This document shows positions 44,831 to 55,394 of a stretch of 64,000 nucleotides of DNA, piece by piece. The position numbers and the translations under genes were made by a program. This stretch comes from Paenisporosarcina sp. HGH0030 (GTDB lineage Bacteria; Bacillota; Bacilli; Bacillales_A; Planococcaceae): positions 1,432,835-1,496,834 of the forward strand of contig NZ_KE150421.1 in NCBI RefSeq assembly GCF_000411295.1, in the 5' to 3' direction. Numbering within the stretch: the stretch's first letter is position 1; the number at the start of each line of letters is the position of its first letter. The notes beneath the pieces are model-generated. The model worked only from the letters and a program-made list of their open reading frames with translations, had not been told where the DNA came from and made no database searches.

Positions 44831-46546
44831 TTACTCTTTACCTGAGATGTACGCCCATTTGTATGAGTAGTCTCCACCGAATGGGTGAGAAACAATACCT
44901 TTAACATAAGGTTGTACTAATGCCATTGTTCCGCGTTGGTAGATCGGTCCAATTGCATAATCTTCTTGAACTAACATTTTCTCAGCTTGAGCCATTGCTT
45001 CCCAACGACCTTCTGCATCAAGTGCAAGTTCACCTTTAGCTGATTCAATCAACTTGTCAAACTCAGGGTTAGAGTAAGACATTAAGTTATGAGAAGAACC
45101 TGTTACGAACAAGTCTACGAAAGTCATAGGATCTTGATAGTCAGGGCCCCAACCAGAAACTTGGATATCATAATCTTGTTTTTCATCAAGTTCTAAACGA
45201 ACGTTGAATGGTACTTCTTTAAGTGTGATTTTTAAACCTTCAAGGTTAGTCTCTAATTGAGATTTGAAGTACTCATCCATTTTCTTAGAAAGGTCAGAGT
45301 CTCCACCTAGAATTTCAAGAGATAATTCAGTAACACCTAGCTCAGATAAACCTTTTTCCCATGCAGCTTTAGCTTCTTCAACATTGTAAGTAGCCATGTC
45401 GCCATTTACTTCGCGGAAGTCAGCACCTTCAGCAGTGAAAGTGAATTCTTGTGGTACTAAGTAGTTAGCTGGAAGAGATCCGTTAGCTAATACTACATTT
45501 GCTAAATCTTCTTTGTTGAATGCTTTAGCAAGTGCTTCACGAATGTTTACGTTAGCAAGTGGTGTTTTCTTACCGTTACGTTCTTGGTTATATTTGAAGT
45601 AGAACACAGTTGGCTCTAATTCTTTTAATAGATTTTCATCGTTAGCATATTGCATAGCATACTCACCAGAAAGACCAGTACGATCTTTTTCGCCAGTTGT
45701 GTAAAGGTTAACTGCAGTAGCTACTTCTTTAACAACGTCGAAGTTGATTTGAGTAAGTTTTACAGTTTCTGCATCCCAATATTGTTCGTTTTTCTTAAGT
45801 TTCCAAGTTAAACCAGTGCCATCCCAATCAGTCATAGTGAATGGACCGTTGTAAAGAATTGTTTCAGAATTTGTTGCATATTTATCGCCTTGTGCCTTAA
45901 CGAATTCTTCTTTCAGCGGGAAGAATGTTCCGAATGACATCAATGAGATAAAGTAAGGAACTGGACGCTCAAGAGTAACTTCAAGAGTTTTCTCATCTAG
46001 AGCTTTAACTCCAAGGTCAGCAACTTCAGCTTTTTTCTCACCGATAGCAGTTGCGTTTTTGATAACGCCAGCCATCATGTAAGGACCGTATGGTGAACCA
46101 GTTGCTGGGTCAATTGCACGTTTCCATGCATACTCGAAGTCGTTAGCAGTAACAGCAGAACCGTCAGACCATTTAGCATCACGTAACTTGAACGTGTATG
46201 TTAAACCATCTTCAGAAATTGTTGGTTCCTCAGCAGCCATAGCTGGAACAGGAACATTTTCTTGATCCAAACGCATAAGACCTTCGTTTACGTTACCTAA
46301 CATATCGAAACCAACTTGGTCTTCAACGATTGAAGAATCCAATGATGGAATCTCAGCGACGTGGTTTAGATTAAGGATTTGCTCCGCATCTAAAGCACCT
46401 TCAGCTGGTTCTTCTGTACCTGTATCGCCGTCTCCTTCAGTTGCTGGTTCAGTTGAAGGTTTTTCTTCATCTTTACCACAAGCAGCTAAGAACATACTAA
46501 GTACTAGCATAAGACTTAATAGCCAAACTAATTTACTTTTCTTCAC
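44831..46546 (-). CDS. oppA: Oligopeptide-binding lipoprotein OppA
   Basis: 571 residues with a lipoprotein signal (LSMFLAAC, Cys23), an acidic Thr/Glu-rich linker and the SBP_bac_5 domain: EGLMRLDQENVPVPAMAAE, WSDGSAVTANDFEYAWKRA and DYQDPMTFVDLF. Captures peptides outside the cell and passes them to OppBC. SD AAGGAGG before ATG. The -10-like TATAAT near 46597 in the upstream region is a candidate promoter. Confidence 0.95.
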   Translation of the reverse strand: MKKSKLVWLLSLMLVLSMFLAACGKDEEKPSTEPATEGDGDTGTEEPAEGALDAEQILNLNHVAEIPSLDSSIVEDQVGFDMLGNVNEGLMRLDQENVPVPAMAAEEPTISEDGLTYTFKLRDAKWSDGSAVTANDFEYAWKRAIDPATGSPYGPYMMAGVIKNATAIGEKKAEVADLGVKALDEKTLEVTLERPVPYFISLMSFGTFFPLKEEFVKAQGDKYATNSETILYNGPFTMTDWDGTGLTWKLKKNEQYWDAETVKLTQINFDVVKEVATAVNLYTTGEKDRTGLSGEYAMQYANDENLLKELEPTVFYFKYNQERNGKKTPLANVNIREALAKAFNKEDLANVVLANGSLPANYLVPQEFTFTAEGADFREVNGDMATYNVEEAKAAWEKGLSELGVTELSLEILGGDSDLSKKMDEYFKSQLETNLEGLKITLKEVPFNVRLELDEKQDYDIQVSGWGPDYQDPMTFVDLFVTGSSHNLMSYSNPEFDKLIESAKGELALDAEGRWEAMAQAEKMLVQEDYAIGPIYQRGTMALVQPYVKGIVSHPFGGDYSYKWAYISGKE

Positions 46547-46789
46547 TTAAAATGACCTCCTTAAATATTCTGAAAAATTGTTACAATGTTAATTATACAT
46601 ATTCAAAAAAATCTGTACAGTCTTTTTTTGAATATTTTTTACACTTATGTAACAGAAAGATTACAAGAACATAACAGAACCGTTGGTAGTCTAAGGTTTT
46701 TCGAGAATTGCGAATTATTAATTCGTTTAGCGAAATTTTGATTTTTTCCGTCAATTCTTCTACAATATGAGAAGGATTGAGGTGTTTTT

Positions 46790-47137
46790 ATGAAAAAGTT
46801 GATTAATTGGTTTATTGCTTCTCAGTTACTTATCATTGCATTGATGTTACTCATTATTAAAGAAGTGACACTTACCTCTTATATAAACATGTCGTTTTTT
46901 GTCGGAGGAACGATCACTTTTATTGGGTTATTGGTCTATGTTGTGTCAAATGGATTTTTCGATATTTTTACTATGAGCTTCAGAAAAGTTTTCTCATCGA
47001 AAAGAAGTTTAGTGGATACGGAGTCAATGCGTGCCCCTTCGGAGTTGCTGGATTTCCAGACAAAACCTTTTTTCCAGTTAGGTGGGTCCATTTTACTCGC
47101 AATGTTGATTGCACTGATGATTTATTATTTAGCATAA
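46790..47137 (+). CDS. DUF3899 domain membrane protein
   Basis: 115 residues: two N-terminal helices (INWFIASQLLIIALMLLI and MSFFVGGTITFIGLLVYVV), a basic cytoplasmic loop (SFRKVFSSKRS) and a C-terminal helix (GGSILLAMLIALMIYYL), the DUF3899 layout. The function is unknown. It lies between oppA (divergent) and trpS, a frequent neighbour in Bacillales. SD TTGAGGTG precedes ATG. Confidence 0.82.
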   Translation: MKKLINWFIASQLLIIALMLLIIKEVTLTSYINMSFFVGGTITFIGLLVYVVSNGFFDIFTMSFRKVFSSKRSLVDTESMRAPSELLDFQTKPFFQLGGSILLAMLIALMIYYLA

Positions 47138-47144
47138 TTTGTAC

Positions 47145-47174
47145 TTGATTTTGGAGTTTCTTCTATATTATAAT
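47145..47174 (+). promoter_or_regulatory. trpS promoter
   Basis: TTGATT (47145-47150), 18-bp spacer, TATAAT (47169-47174), just upstream of the T-box leader. Confidence 0.75.
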
Positions 47175-47189
47175 GACAATCAAAATACA

Positions 47190-47440
47190 TGATAAATGCA
47201 AAGACGAAGAATAGTACTTTTGAATGGGTTGTCCAGAGAATCTGTATTTGGTGAAAACAGATCTTCCCATCATTAGGAATGGACTTCTGAGCATGGTTTA
47301 CGAACCGGATTTCGGTGTAGTTCATCACGTACCTTCACGTTACGAAGTTAAAGAGGCCAAGATTTTTTGGCAATCTGGGTGGTACCACGGATTCACACAT
47401 CATTCGTCCCTTTTTGAGGGAGAGTGATGTGTTTTTTTTA
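47190..47440 (+). ncRNA. T-box riboswitch (tRNA-Trp) of trpS
   Basis: The T-box sequence GGGTGGTACCACG (47377-47389) and stem I with an AG-bulge-like CCAGAGAA and GGTGAAAAC are present. The specifier is GAA-TGG-A (TGG at 47280-47282) followed by CTTCTGAGC, reading the Trp codon. A terminator stem CACATCA...TGATGTG plus T8 (47395-47437) competes with the antiterminator. Uncharged tRNA-Trp allows readthrough into trpS. Confidence 0.96.
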
Positions 47441-47447
47441 TTTTTAA

Positions 47448-48446
<999 letters not shown>

Positions 48447-48488
48447 ACGTCATAAGAACAAACGAACAAGCAAATATGAAGAAATCGG

Positions 48489-48519
48489 GTGTCTGGAATA
48501 TAAATGTCCAGACACTTTT
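48489..48519 (+). terminator. Terminator of trpS
   Basis: GTGTCTGGA and TCCAGACAC form a 9-bp stem followed by TTTT. Confidence 0.88.
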
Positions 48520-48760
48520 CCATGTGTATCCCAGTGAAAGATAATTTAAATACAATAAAATCTGCATAAGGCTTATGACAATGCAAATGTAGCTGATTAA
48601 GAACATTAACCATTTGATCAATATTAGCACCCTTTTTCACTACTATATGAAGTGTTTGTACATGTCAGTCTGAAAGCTTGCTTCTTTTTACAAGAAGGCC
48701 TCAAATCAACACTTCTCCAACTTTACTCTTACTTGTTCCAATTGCCGTTAATAATAAAAA
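48520..48760. other. Gene-free stretch
   Basis: About 240 bases with no credible ORF; frames on the minus strand here are shadows of the trpS end and lack SD sequences. Confidence 0.5.
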
Positions 48761-48796
48761 AAAAAAACGACTCATCATTTTCAAGATGAGTCGTTT
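48761..48796. repeat. 36-bp terminator hairpin, copy 1
   Basis: ACGACTCATC and GATGAGTCGT form the stem. The whole 36-bp segment is identical to 49251-49286. The stretch between the two copies holds a Bacillales-type intergenic repeat. Confidence 0.92.
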
Positions 48797-48880
48797 TAGA
48801 CTGTAAACAAAGAAAAAAATGAGTCAATATAACTGTATACTATTGAAAAAGAGCTCATGTAAGAATATGCTGATTTCCAT

Positions 48881-49175
48881 TGTGGCGGACGCGTTTCGCG
48901 GGCACGGCTTCAGTCTCCTCGTCACTACGTTCCTGCGGGTCTTCAGCTCGTGCTGTTCCCGCTGATGTCGCCGCCTCCACTCCAATCAAAAGAAATTGCT
49001 TCTGTAAGCGTGTCTCTGCAAAATATTTAAGTTGGAAGGTGGTTGGCTACTTCTGAAGACTCCTGCGGAAAAACGAAACAAGCTAGACCCCACAGGCTCA
49101 GCTGTCATAGACAGCTGAGCCGAGGAGGCTAGCGTTTCGTCCGCGGAAAGCGAAAGAAATAGCCGACCACAATTT
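48881..49175. repeat. GC-rich dispersed intergenic repeat (two parts)
   Basis: Part one (48881-48980) starts TGGCGGACGCGTTTCGCGGG and ends CGCCGCCTCCACTCC. Part two (49040-49175) contains ACTCCTGCGGAAAAACGAAA, a perfect 12-bp hairpin GGCTCAGCTGTC/GACAGCTGAGCC (49095-49121) and GTTTCGTCCGCGGAAAGCG. From memory, similar GC-rich units recur between genes in many Bacillus-group genomes. Its composition is unlike the surroundings, and no ORF is credible. Confidence 0.75.
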
Positions 49176-49250
49176 TTTTCGATAGAGTGCAAAAAATAAG
49201 AACTCATTTTTTATTCTTTTATATTAATTATTATTCTTTTGTCAACAAGC

Positions 49251-49286
49251 AAAAACGACTCATCATTTTCAAGATGAGTCGTTTTA
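49251..49286 (-). terminator. 36-bp terminator hairpin, copy 2
   Basis: Identical to 48761-48796. Here it lies eight bases past the substrate-binding protein gene and gives a stem followed by TTTTTGC on the minus strand, so it acts as its terminator. Confidence 0.9.
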
Positions 49287-49293
49287 ATTTTCA

Positions 49294-51081
49294 TTATTTT
49301 ACTGGTGCGTTAGCAGATACTGCAACTTCATCCCAGAAAGTCATTCCAGCAGCGATATCATAGTTAAGAACTCGCTTGTTAGTAGATGTTATGCTGTAAC
49401 GGAACAATGTAGGAATTACAGGAAGCTCTTCGTTCATAAGTGCTTGCCATTCTTTGTAGACGCCTTGACGGTATTCAACATCGAATGCATCTTCAGATAT
49501 ACCCTTTGCAAGTAACTCGTCATTTTTTTCGTTTGTCCAACGAGTGTAGTTGAACAATGCTTTACGACCGTATAATCCTTCTGGATCCACGTCTGATCCT
49601 GTACCCCATGCTGCAGCAAAGATATCAATTTTTGGATCATTTGCTTCTACGCGCTCGTAGAATGAGTTGAACTCGTGTAATTTGCCTTCTAACAATTCAA
49701 CTTTAATACCTACATCAGCCCAGTTTTGAATGTAGTGTTGAGCTAATGGCTCAGCTACATCAGAACCTGACATTGATGCAAAGTTTAATTTAAATTCTTT
49801 ACCTTCAGGATCTTCAACAAAACCATCATTATTTGTATCTTTGTAGCCAGCTTCAGCTAACAATTCTTTTGCTTTCTCTGGGTTGTACTCGATAGCTTTT
49901 GCATCGAAATCATGGTAACTAGGGAAAGATGGTGGAATTAAAGTAGTAGCCGGGAAACGTAAACCATGGTACATTTTTTCGCCAACTGGCTTGTTGTTAA
50001 GAGCTACAGCCATTGCTTGACGTAATTGTTTGTTTTCTAATTTCGGGTTGCCCATAATGTTTTCGCCTTTTTTAGCATCCCATTTACCAAGGTTGAAACC
50101 AATGTAAGAATAAGCTAAGTCAATTTGACCAAGTAATTCAGTATTTTGAAGTTCTTTTGCTGATAAATATTGGTCAGCAGGTAAGCTTGCAATATCAAGG
50201 TCGCCATTTTGCATTGCTTTAACAGCAACACTTGGGCTTACAACTTTAAGTACGATAGATTTAAGCGCAGGAACGCCTCTCCAGTAATCTTCGTTGCGTT
50301 CGAATTCAACAGATTCACCTGGAATGATTTTCTTAACTTTGAAAGGTCCGTAACCAATTGGAGTTGTACGAATCTTGTCAGATTCAAGTATTTCTGCAAT
50401 TGTCATGTCACCCAAGTAGTGACGTGGTACTGGGTAAGCCCAGAATCCAGTTGTTAAAGAAGGACTAGCTTGCGTGAAAGTGATTTTAATTGTTTTTTCG
50501 TCTTTTACTTCGATACCAGAAATCGTTTTAGCTTTACCAGTATGGTATTCTTCCATACCAACTACCATAGGAACTAAACCTGAGTAACGAGCTTCAGTAT
50601 AGTCTGGATGACCAAGTAATTCATAAGCATATAATAAGTCGTCTGCTTTAACTGGCTCACCATCATGCCAGTTTACATTGTCTTTGATTTTTACAGTAAT
50701 AGATTTTTTGTCTTCTGATATTTCAAATGTAGCAGGACCGTCATTTGTAATTTCGTAGTCACCATTAATTGCAAGTAAGCTTTCATCAAAGAATTGAAGA
50801 ACTTCAGAATCAGGGTTACCTGAATAGAATACATAGTTCAAAGTACCTTCAAATGGTGTATCTGAAATCAAACCATAGTTTAATGAACCATCTTTAACTG
50901 CTTCACCTTCAGCAGAAACTTTTGTCGGGAAAGCTAAATCAATTTTGTTTTCATCTTCCCCTGCTTCTTCATTATCTTTCTCTGGATCTTTCTCGCTACC
51001 TTTGTCTTTACCAGTACAAGCTGCTAAAAAGGCGCTTAGTACAAGCATCAAACAAAGTAACAACAGTGAACTTTTCTTCAT
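49294..51081 (-). CDS. Peptide ABC transporter substrate-binding lipoprotein
   Basis: 595 residues: lipoprotein signal (LSAFLAAC, Cys22), a Lys/Glu-rich linker (KDKGSEKDPEKDNEEAGEDE), then the SBP_bac_5 fold (NVNWHDGEPVKADDLLYAYE, GYGPFKVKKIIPGESVEFER, MAVALNNKPVGEKMYHGLRF). Binds peptides or related nitrogen compounds. It is the last gene of a D-F-B-C-A ordered operon distinct from oppABCDF; the order resembles the B. subtilis app locus (DF first) but with the binding protein at the end. Confidence 0.93.
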   Translation of the reverse strand: MKKSSLLLLCLMLVLSAFLAACTGKDKGSEKDPEKDNEEAGEDENKIDLAFPTKVSAEGEAVKDGSLNYGLISDTPFEGTLNYVFYSGNPDSEVLQFFDESLLAINGDYEITNDGPATFEISEDKKSITVKIKDNVNWHDGEPVKADDLLYAYELLGHPDYTEARYSGLVPMVVGMEEYHTGKAKTISGIEVKDEKTIKITFTQASPSLTTGFWAYPVPRHYLGDMTIAEILESDKIRTTPIGYGPFKVKKIIPGESVEFERNEDYWRGVPALKSIVLKVVSPSVAVKAMQNGDLDIASLPADQYLSAKELQNTELLGQIDLAYSYIGFNLGKWDAKKGENIMGNPKLENKQLRQAMAVALNNKPVGEKMYHGLRFPATTLIPPSFPSYHDFDAKAIEYNPEKAKELLAEAGYKDTNNDGFVEDPEGKEFKLNFASMSGSDVAEPLAQHYIQNWADVGIKVELLEGKLHEFNSFYERVEANDPKIDIFAAAWGTGSDVDPEGLYGRKALFNYTRWTNEKNDELLAKGISEDAFDVEYRQGVYKEWQALMNEELPVIPTLFRYSITSTNKRVLNYDIAAGMTFWDEVAVSANAPVK

Positions 51082-51097
51082 TTTTCTTCCTCCCTTT

Positions 51098-52015
51098 TTA
51101 TGTCAATCTTTGTCTTGCATCAGCCGCACGTTTCAACGCTTGACCGATGAAATTTATACACAGCATGATTACTAATATCAGTAATGATGCAGGTAACCAA
51201 ACCCACCATCTATTTTCGATGACTTCTGGATTACTGGCGTACGCTACTAATGTTCCTAGTGAAGGAACACTTTCAGGTAAACCGAATCCGAGATAAGTTA
51301 ATCCAGTTTCAATTCCAATATTACCCGCTAACGTTAACGTCATGTTTACGATAATAATAGAGCTCAAATTTGGTAACACTTCAAACATCATAATTTTCCA
51401 GTTTGGTGTTCCAAGAGTTTTTGAAGCATTTACGTAATCCAGTTCGCGTTCAGCAAGTGTCTTGGATCTGATTAATCGCGCTTTACCTGTCCATAAGAAT
51501 AGAGACAGGATCGCGATGAACGTATAGACGTTGAACACAGGTACAACTGTTATCAATACGATAATAATCATCAAGAAAGGTAGGATGATGATGAAATCGA
51601 TGAAACGCATAATAATATTATCTACAGCACCCCCGAAGTAACCGGCAATCAATCCTACCGTTAATCCGATTATTGCCGAAATTAACGTGATGACCACTCC
51701 GATGGTAATGGAATTCTTTGCTCCAATGATTAACGTGCCAAAAACATCACGTCCGCCATAATCTGTACCAAGCCAATTGGCAGCAGAAGGTTCAGCATAA
51801 ATGTTAAAAACATCAATTCTTCTGATTTCCTCTAAGTCAAGAAAATACGATCCTATATACACCGTCAACAAAATACCGCTCAATAAGATAAGTGAAAAAA
51901 GCGCCATCTTATCATGTTTAATTTCACGCCACATCGTTTTGGCTAATGAAGTGTGCGTACTTTTAGATTTCATTGCACCCGTTACGGGCGTTTCATTTCC
52001 CATATTTACTGTCAT
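51098..52015 (-). CDS. Peptide ABC transporter permease (OppC type)
   Basis: 305 residues with the OppC N-terminal helix (MALFSLILLSGILLTVYIG), DYGGRDVFGTLIIGAKNSI and the EAA loop ASKTLGTPNWKIMMFEVLPN. Forms the pore with the adjacent OppB-type protein. 24 bp downstream of that gene and 16 bp upstream of the binding-protein gene. Its extracytoplasmic loop is shorter than in the first OppC. Confidence 0.93.
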   Translation of the reverse strand: MTVNMGNETPVTGAMKSKSTHTSLAKTMWREIKHDKMALFSLILLSGILLTVYIGSYFLDLEEIRRIDVFNIYAEPSAANWLGTDYGGRDVFGTLIIGAKNSITIGVVITLISAIIGLTVGLIAGYFGGAVDNIIMRFIDFIIILPFLMIIIVLITVVPVFNVYTFIAILSLFLWTGKARLIRSKTLAERELDYVNASKTLGTPNWKIMMFEVLPNLSSIIIVNMTLTLAGNIGIETGLTYLGFGLPESVPSLGTLVAYASNPEVIENRWWVWLPASLLILVIMLCINFIGQALKRAADARQRLT

Positions 52016-52039
52016 TTTTCTCTCTCCAATCTAGTATCC

Positions 52040-53005
52040 TCAATCGATGCGAATTCTTGGGTCCACCCAGCTTAGAATAATATCGGATAGCATGGTGCCG
52101 ACAATTGCAGCAATACCTGATATTAATACTAGGATTGTTACGACACTAAAATCTCGTGAACTGATTGATGATAAAAAGAGTTGGCCCAATCCTGGGTAAC
52201 TGAAGATTGATTCTAAGAATATGGAGCCGCCTATTAATCCAGTAATTTCATAGCCTAGAAAAGCAGCAATCGGTAATAATGAGTTGCGTAATATGTGCTG
52301 CGTATAAACTTTACGTTCTGGTACACCTTTTGCACGTGCAGTTTTGACGAAGTCTTTAATTTTTGTATCAATGATTTCATTTCTTAAGTACTGGATTGTA
52401 CCGAATGTAGCGAGTAATGCACCAGCCATTGTTGGTAACACTAAATGCTCTGCCTTACTTAAGACATATTCGAAAGTTCCTTTATCAGCCCTAATGTCGA
52501 CCGAACCACCTATTGGGAACCACTGGAGTACAAAGCCAAAGATAAACAATAAGATTAAGGCAAATACGAATAATGGTGTGGCAAACGACAAATAGTTATA
52601 CCAGACGATAATTTTGTCCGCCCACGAATCTGTCCACCTACCGGCTATAATTCCGAGTGGAATGGCAATTAAGTAACTAACAATTAAAATACTTGCAGAT
52701 AACAAGAGAGTATTACCCACTCGGTCACCGATCAAGTTTGTTACCTTTTGTTGGTAGACTGCTGATTTACCAAAATCACCTTGGACGGCATTACCAATCC
52801 ATCGGGTATATTGAACATGCCATGGATCATTAAGGCCAGCTTTTTCACGCAGTTCCACAATTCGTTCCGGATCAACATCCCCTGCACCGAGTTTTCCAGT
52901 CAATGCGTCCCCAGGCATTGCTTTTGCTAAAAGAAAGATTAAAACACTGAGTATGAATATTTGAGGAATCATAATCAATGTCCGGCGAAAAATAAACTTT
53001 AACAT
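52040..53005 (-). CDS. Peptide ABC transporter permease (OppB type)
   Basis: 321 residues, RRTLIMIPQIFILSVLIFLLAKAMPGD at the start (OppB/DppB pattern over residues 6-32), EAA loop ARAKGVPERKVYTQHILRN, and PGLGQLFLSSISSRDF near the end. Membrane channel half. Twelve bases separate it from the upstream ATPase gene; SD TAGGAGG. Confidence 0.93.
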   Translation of the reverse strand: MLKFIFRRTLIMIPQIFILSVLIFLLAKAMPGDALTGKLGAGDVDPERIVELREKAGLNDPWHVQYTRWIGNAVQGDFGKSAVYQQKVTNLIGDRVGNTLLLSASILIVSYLIAIPLGIIAGRWTDSWADKIIVWYNYLSFATPLFVFALILLFIFGFVLQWFPIGGSVDIRADKGTFEYVLSKAEHLVLPTMAGALLATFGTIQYLRNEIIDTKIKDFVKTARAKGVPERKVYTQHILRNSLLPIAAFLGYEITGLIGGSIFLESIFSYPGLGQLFLSSISSRDFSVVTILVLISGIAAIVGTMLSDIILSWVDPRIRID

Positions 53006-53017
53006 TGTTATGTCCTC

Positions 53018-53944
53018 CTATTGCATCGCAACTGAGTGCGTGTCTGTAATTTTCTTTAAACCGTAAGAACGACCATCTTGATCGAAAAATTGATCTCTAG
53101 TTTGTCTGTACTCTGCCGCAATTTGTTGGCGGATCAACGTCTTTTCTTTGCGATGTCCTGTTTCCATTTCTGGAATAGCCGCAATCAAACGTTTTGTATA
53201 GATATGTTGTGGATTGTTGTAAATTTCTTCGCTTGTCCCTTCTTCAACAAATTGACCGCGATACATAATTCCCATTCGATCGCACATATGACGAATAATG
53301 CCAAGATCGTGACTGATGAATAAGTACGTAAGGTTAAATTCTTTTTGGATGTCCTGCATGAAGTTCAAAACCTGAGCTTGTACCGAAACATCCAATGCCG
53401 ACACCGGTTCATCTGCAATAATTAATTTCGGATTTAACATTAAAGCTCTGGCAATCCCTATACGTTGACGCTGTCCACCTGAAAACTCATGCGGATATTT
53501 ATAAATAGCTTCTGGGTTCAACCCCACTCGTTCAATGACAAACTGTACGCGTTTGCGCTCTTCATCTGGTGATAACCGTTCGAAGTTACGAATCGGTTCT
53601 GCAACAATATCAAGTACACGCTTCCTTGAATTCAGTGATGAATAAGGATCCTGGAAAATCATTTGAATGTCTTTCGTATATTTGCGGCGATCACTTTTTG
53701 ACAGCTTAGTCAAATCTGTTCCATCAAATAAAATTTCACCCGAAGTGGCTTTATTCAATCCAATGATTGTTCGTCCGGTAGTCGTTTTCCCACAACCAGA
53801 TTCACCTACAAGACCGTATGTTTCACCTGCTTGAAGCTCAAAACTGACACCGTCGACTGCACGAACATGATCTTTTACGGTTTTAAAAACCCCACCGCGA
53901 ATTGGATAATGTATTTTTAAATCGTTCACTTTAAGTAAGGACAT
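53018..53944 (-). CDS. Peptide ABC transporter ATP-binding protein (OppF type)
   Basis: 308 residues. Walker A GESGCGKTTTGRT, signature [16 protein letters not shown], Walker B IIADEPVSALDVS, then NNPQHIYTKRLIAAIPEM of the Opp C-terminal region. Works with the OppD-type protein whose gene it overlaps by 14 bases. Confidence 0.94.
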   Translation of the reverse strand: MSLLKVNDLKIHYPIRGGVFKTVKDHVRAVDGVSFELQAGETYGLVGESGCGKTTTGRTIIGLNKATSGEILFDGTDLTKLSKSDRRKYTKDIQMIFQDPYSSLNSRKRVLDIVAEPIRNFERLSPDEERKRVQFVIERVGLNPEAIYKYPHEFSGGQRQRIGIARALMLNPKLIIADEPVSALDVSVQAQVLNFMQDIQKEFNLTYLFISHDLGIIRHMCDRMGIMYRGQFVEEGTSEEIYNNPQHIYTKRLIAAIPEMETGHRKEKTLIRQQIAAEYRQTRDQFFDQDGRSYGLKKITDTHSVAMQ

Positions 53945-54950
53945 AGTGTTTTTCTCCTGTTTTCCCTTCTGGGAAGTAGAAATTACGATAGCATGAGCAA
54001 CGCACCCAGTGATTCGGTTCTACTTCTTCCAAAACGGGATTCTCTTGATGTTCTTCCTCACCAATCCATTCGATTCGAGGAGCAAAACGACAACCAGTTC
54101 TCTTCAGATTTTGAATCGATGGGACAACCCCATCAATTACGTGCAAACGACCTTTGTTTGAAAAATTACTTGGGATTGAATTCAATAAAGAGCGTGTGTA
54201 TGGATGAAGCGGATTCGACAGGATTGTATCCACAGCTGCCACTTCAACAATTTGACCCGCATACATAACTGCTACTCGGTCTGCCATTTCGGCTACGACT
54301 CCCAAGTCATGTGTAATTAGGATAATGCCGGCCTTTGTATCTTCCTGTAGTGTTTTCATCAAATCCATAATTTGTGCCTGAATTGTTACATCTAATGCGG
54401 TTGTTGGTTCATCCGCTATCAATAGCTTCGGCTCGCAAGCAAGTGCAATCGCTATGACAACACGTTGTCTCATTCCACCTGATAATTCATGAGGATATTG
54501 TGTATAAACGCGTTCTACGTTTGGAATGCCCACTTTCCCAAGTAACTCATGCGCCTTTTTTTTACGCTGACTCCCTGGAAGTTTCGTATGATACTTCATG
54601 GACTCTTCAATTTGTTTCCCGATGCGCACTAATGGATTCAGAGCTGTCAAAGGATCTTGAAAAATCATACCAATATCATTCCCGCGGATTTTGTTCAAAT
54701 TCGCATCGTTTAAACGCAATAAGTTTTGATTATTATAATTAACTTCACCATCTAATTTTGTTCGCTTTTTTGTGTGAAGCCCCATAATGGAAAGAGCTAA
54801 TGCGCTTTTCCCACATCCCGACTCACCAACAATCGCTAGTACTTCGTTTTCATTTACAGTCAACGTGACATCATCAACCGCTGCATAATACTGCTCTTTA
54901 ATCTTAAAAGATGTTGAAAGATTGCGAATATTTAACACAGGATTACTCAA
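53931..54950 (-). CDS. Peptide ABC transporter ATP-binding protein (OppD type)
   Basis: 339 residues from TTG at 54950, which has GGGAGG seven bases upstream; an open frame reaching to 55091 has no SD and an atypical N-terminus. Walker A GESGCGKSALALS, signature ELSGGMRQRVVIAIAL, Walker [12 protein letters not shown], and a C-terminal Cys-containing tail (GCRFAPRIEW, HWVRCSCYRNF). First gene of the second peptide-transport operon; the 450-bp region upstream is very AT-rich and must hold its promoter. Confidence 0.93.
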   Translation of the reverse strand: MSNPVLNIRNLSTSFKIKEQYYAAVDDVTLTVNENEVLAIVGESGCGKSALALSIMGLHTKKRTKLDGEVNYNNQNLLRLNDANLNKIRGNDIGMIFQDPLTALNPLVRIGKQIEESMKYHTKLPGSQRKKKAHELLGKVGIPNVERVYTQYPHELSGGMRQRVVIAIALACEPKLLIADEPTTALDVTIQAQIMDLMKTLQEDTKAGIILITHDLGVVAEMADRVAVMYAGQIVEVAAVDTILSNPLHPYTRSLLNSIPSNFSNKGRLHVIDGVVPSIQNLKRTGCRFAPRIEWIGEEEHQENPVLEEVEPNHWVRCSCYRNFYFPEGKTGEKHYVLT

Positions 54951-55350
54951 ATTAACGCCTCCCACATGTTGGTTTATCTTAGCTGAATAGTATGTATTAG
55001 TTCGTTTTATCAGAAAAGTCGAACACTTTTTAAAAATATACAATATCTTTCCAAATGTTACAACAATTATTTTTATATTAAATTTACTCATACTGTGTTT
55101 AAAGTATGAATGACACGTAAATTAAATAATCATTATTATTAAATTTAGTTATTTTAATATAGTTATAATTTTAGTTGAATTGATATCTATAGCCTTTTTA
55201 TTGAGAATTTTAATATATTGCAGTAAATAATATTTAATTCGTTCATTTGATATGCATATAAAGTTTTTCTACTAAGTAACCATTGAAATTGTTTTCGTCT
55301 CCCTAATATTTCGACATCGTCCGACATTATCTAATGGATAAAACTAACAA
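54951..55350. other. AT-rich upstream region of the second peptide operon
   Basis: No credible gene. Strongly AT-rich around 55080-55270 with many TAATTTAG/AATATA stretches; the promoter cannot be pinned down by eye. AT-richness of this kind often marks CodY- or AbrB-type control, which is speculation here. Confidence 0.4.
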
Positions 55351-55388
55351 AAAAAGTCTCAATAGCACTTACATGCTACTGAGACTTT
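55351..55388 (-). terminator. Terminator of fabH-fabF
   Basis: AAAGTCTCA-TAGCA and TGCTA-TGAGACTTT pair with one mismatch; the minus strand continues with TTTTTTGTTAG. Confidence 0.9.
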
Positions 55389-55394
55389 AACTGT

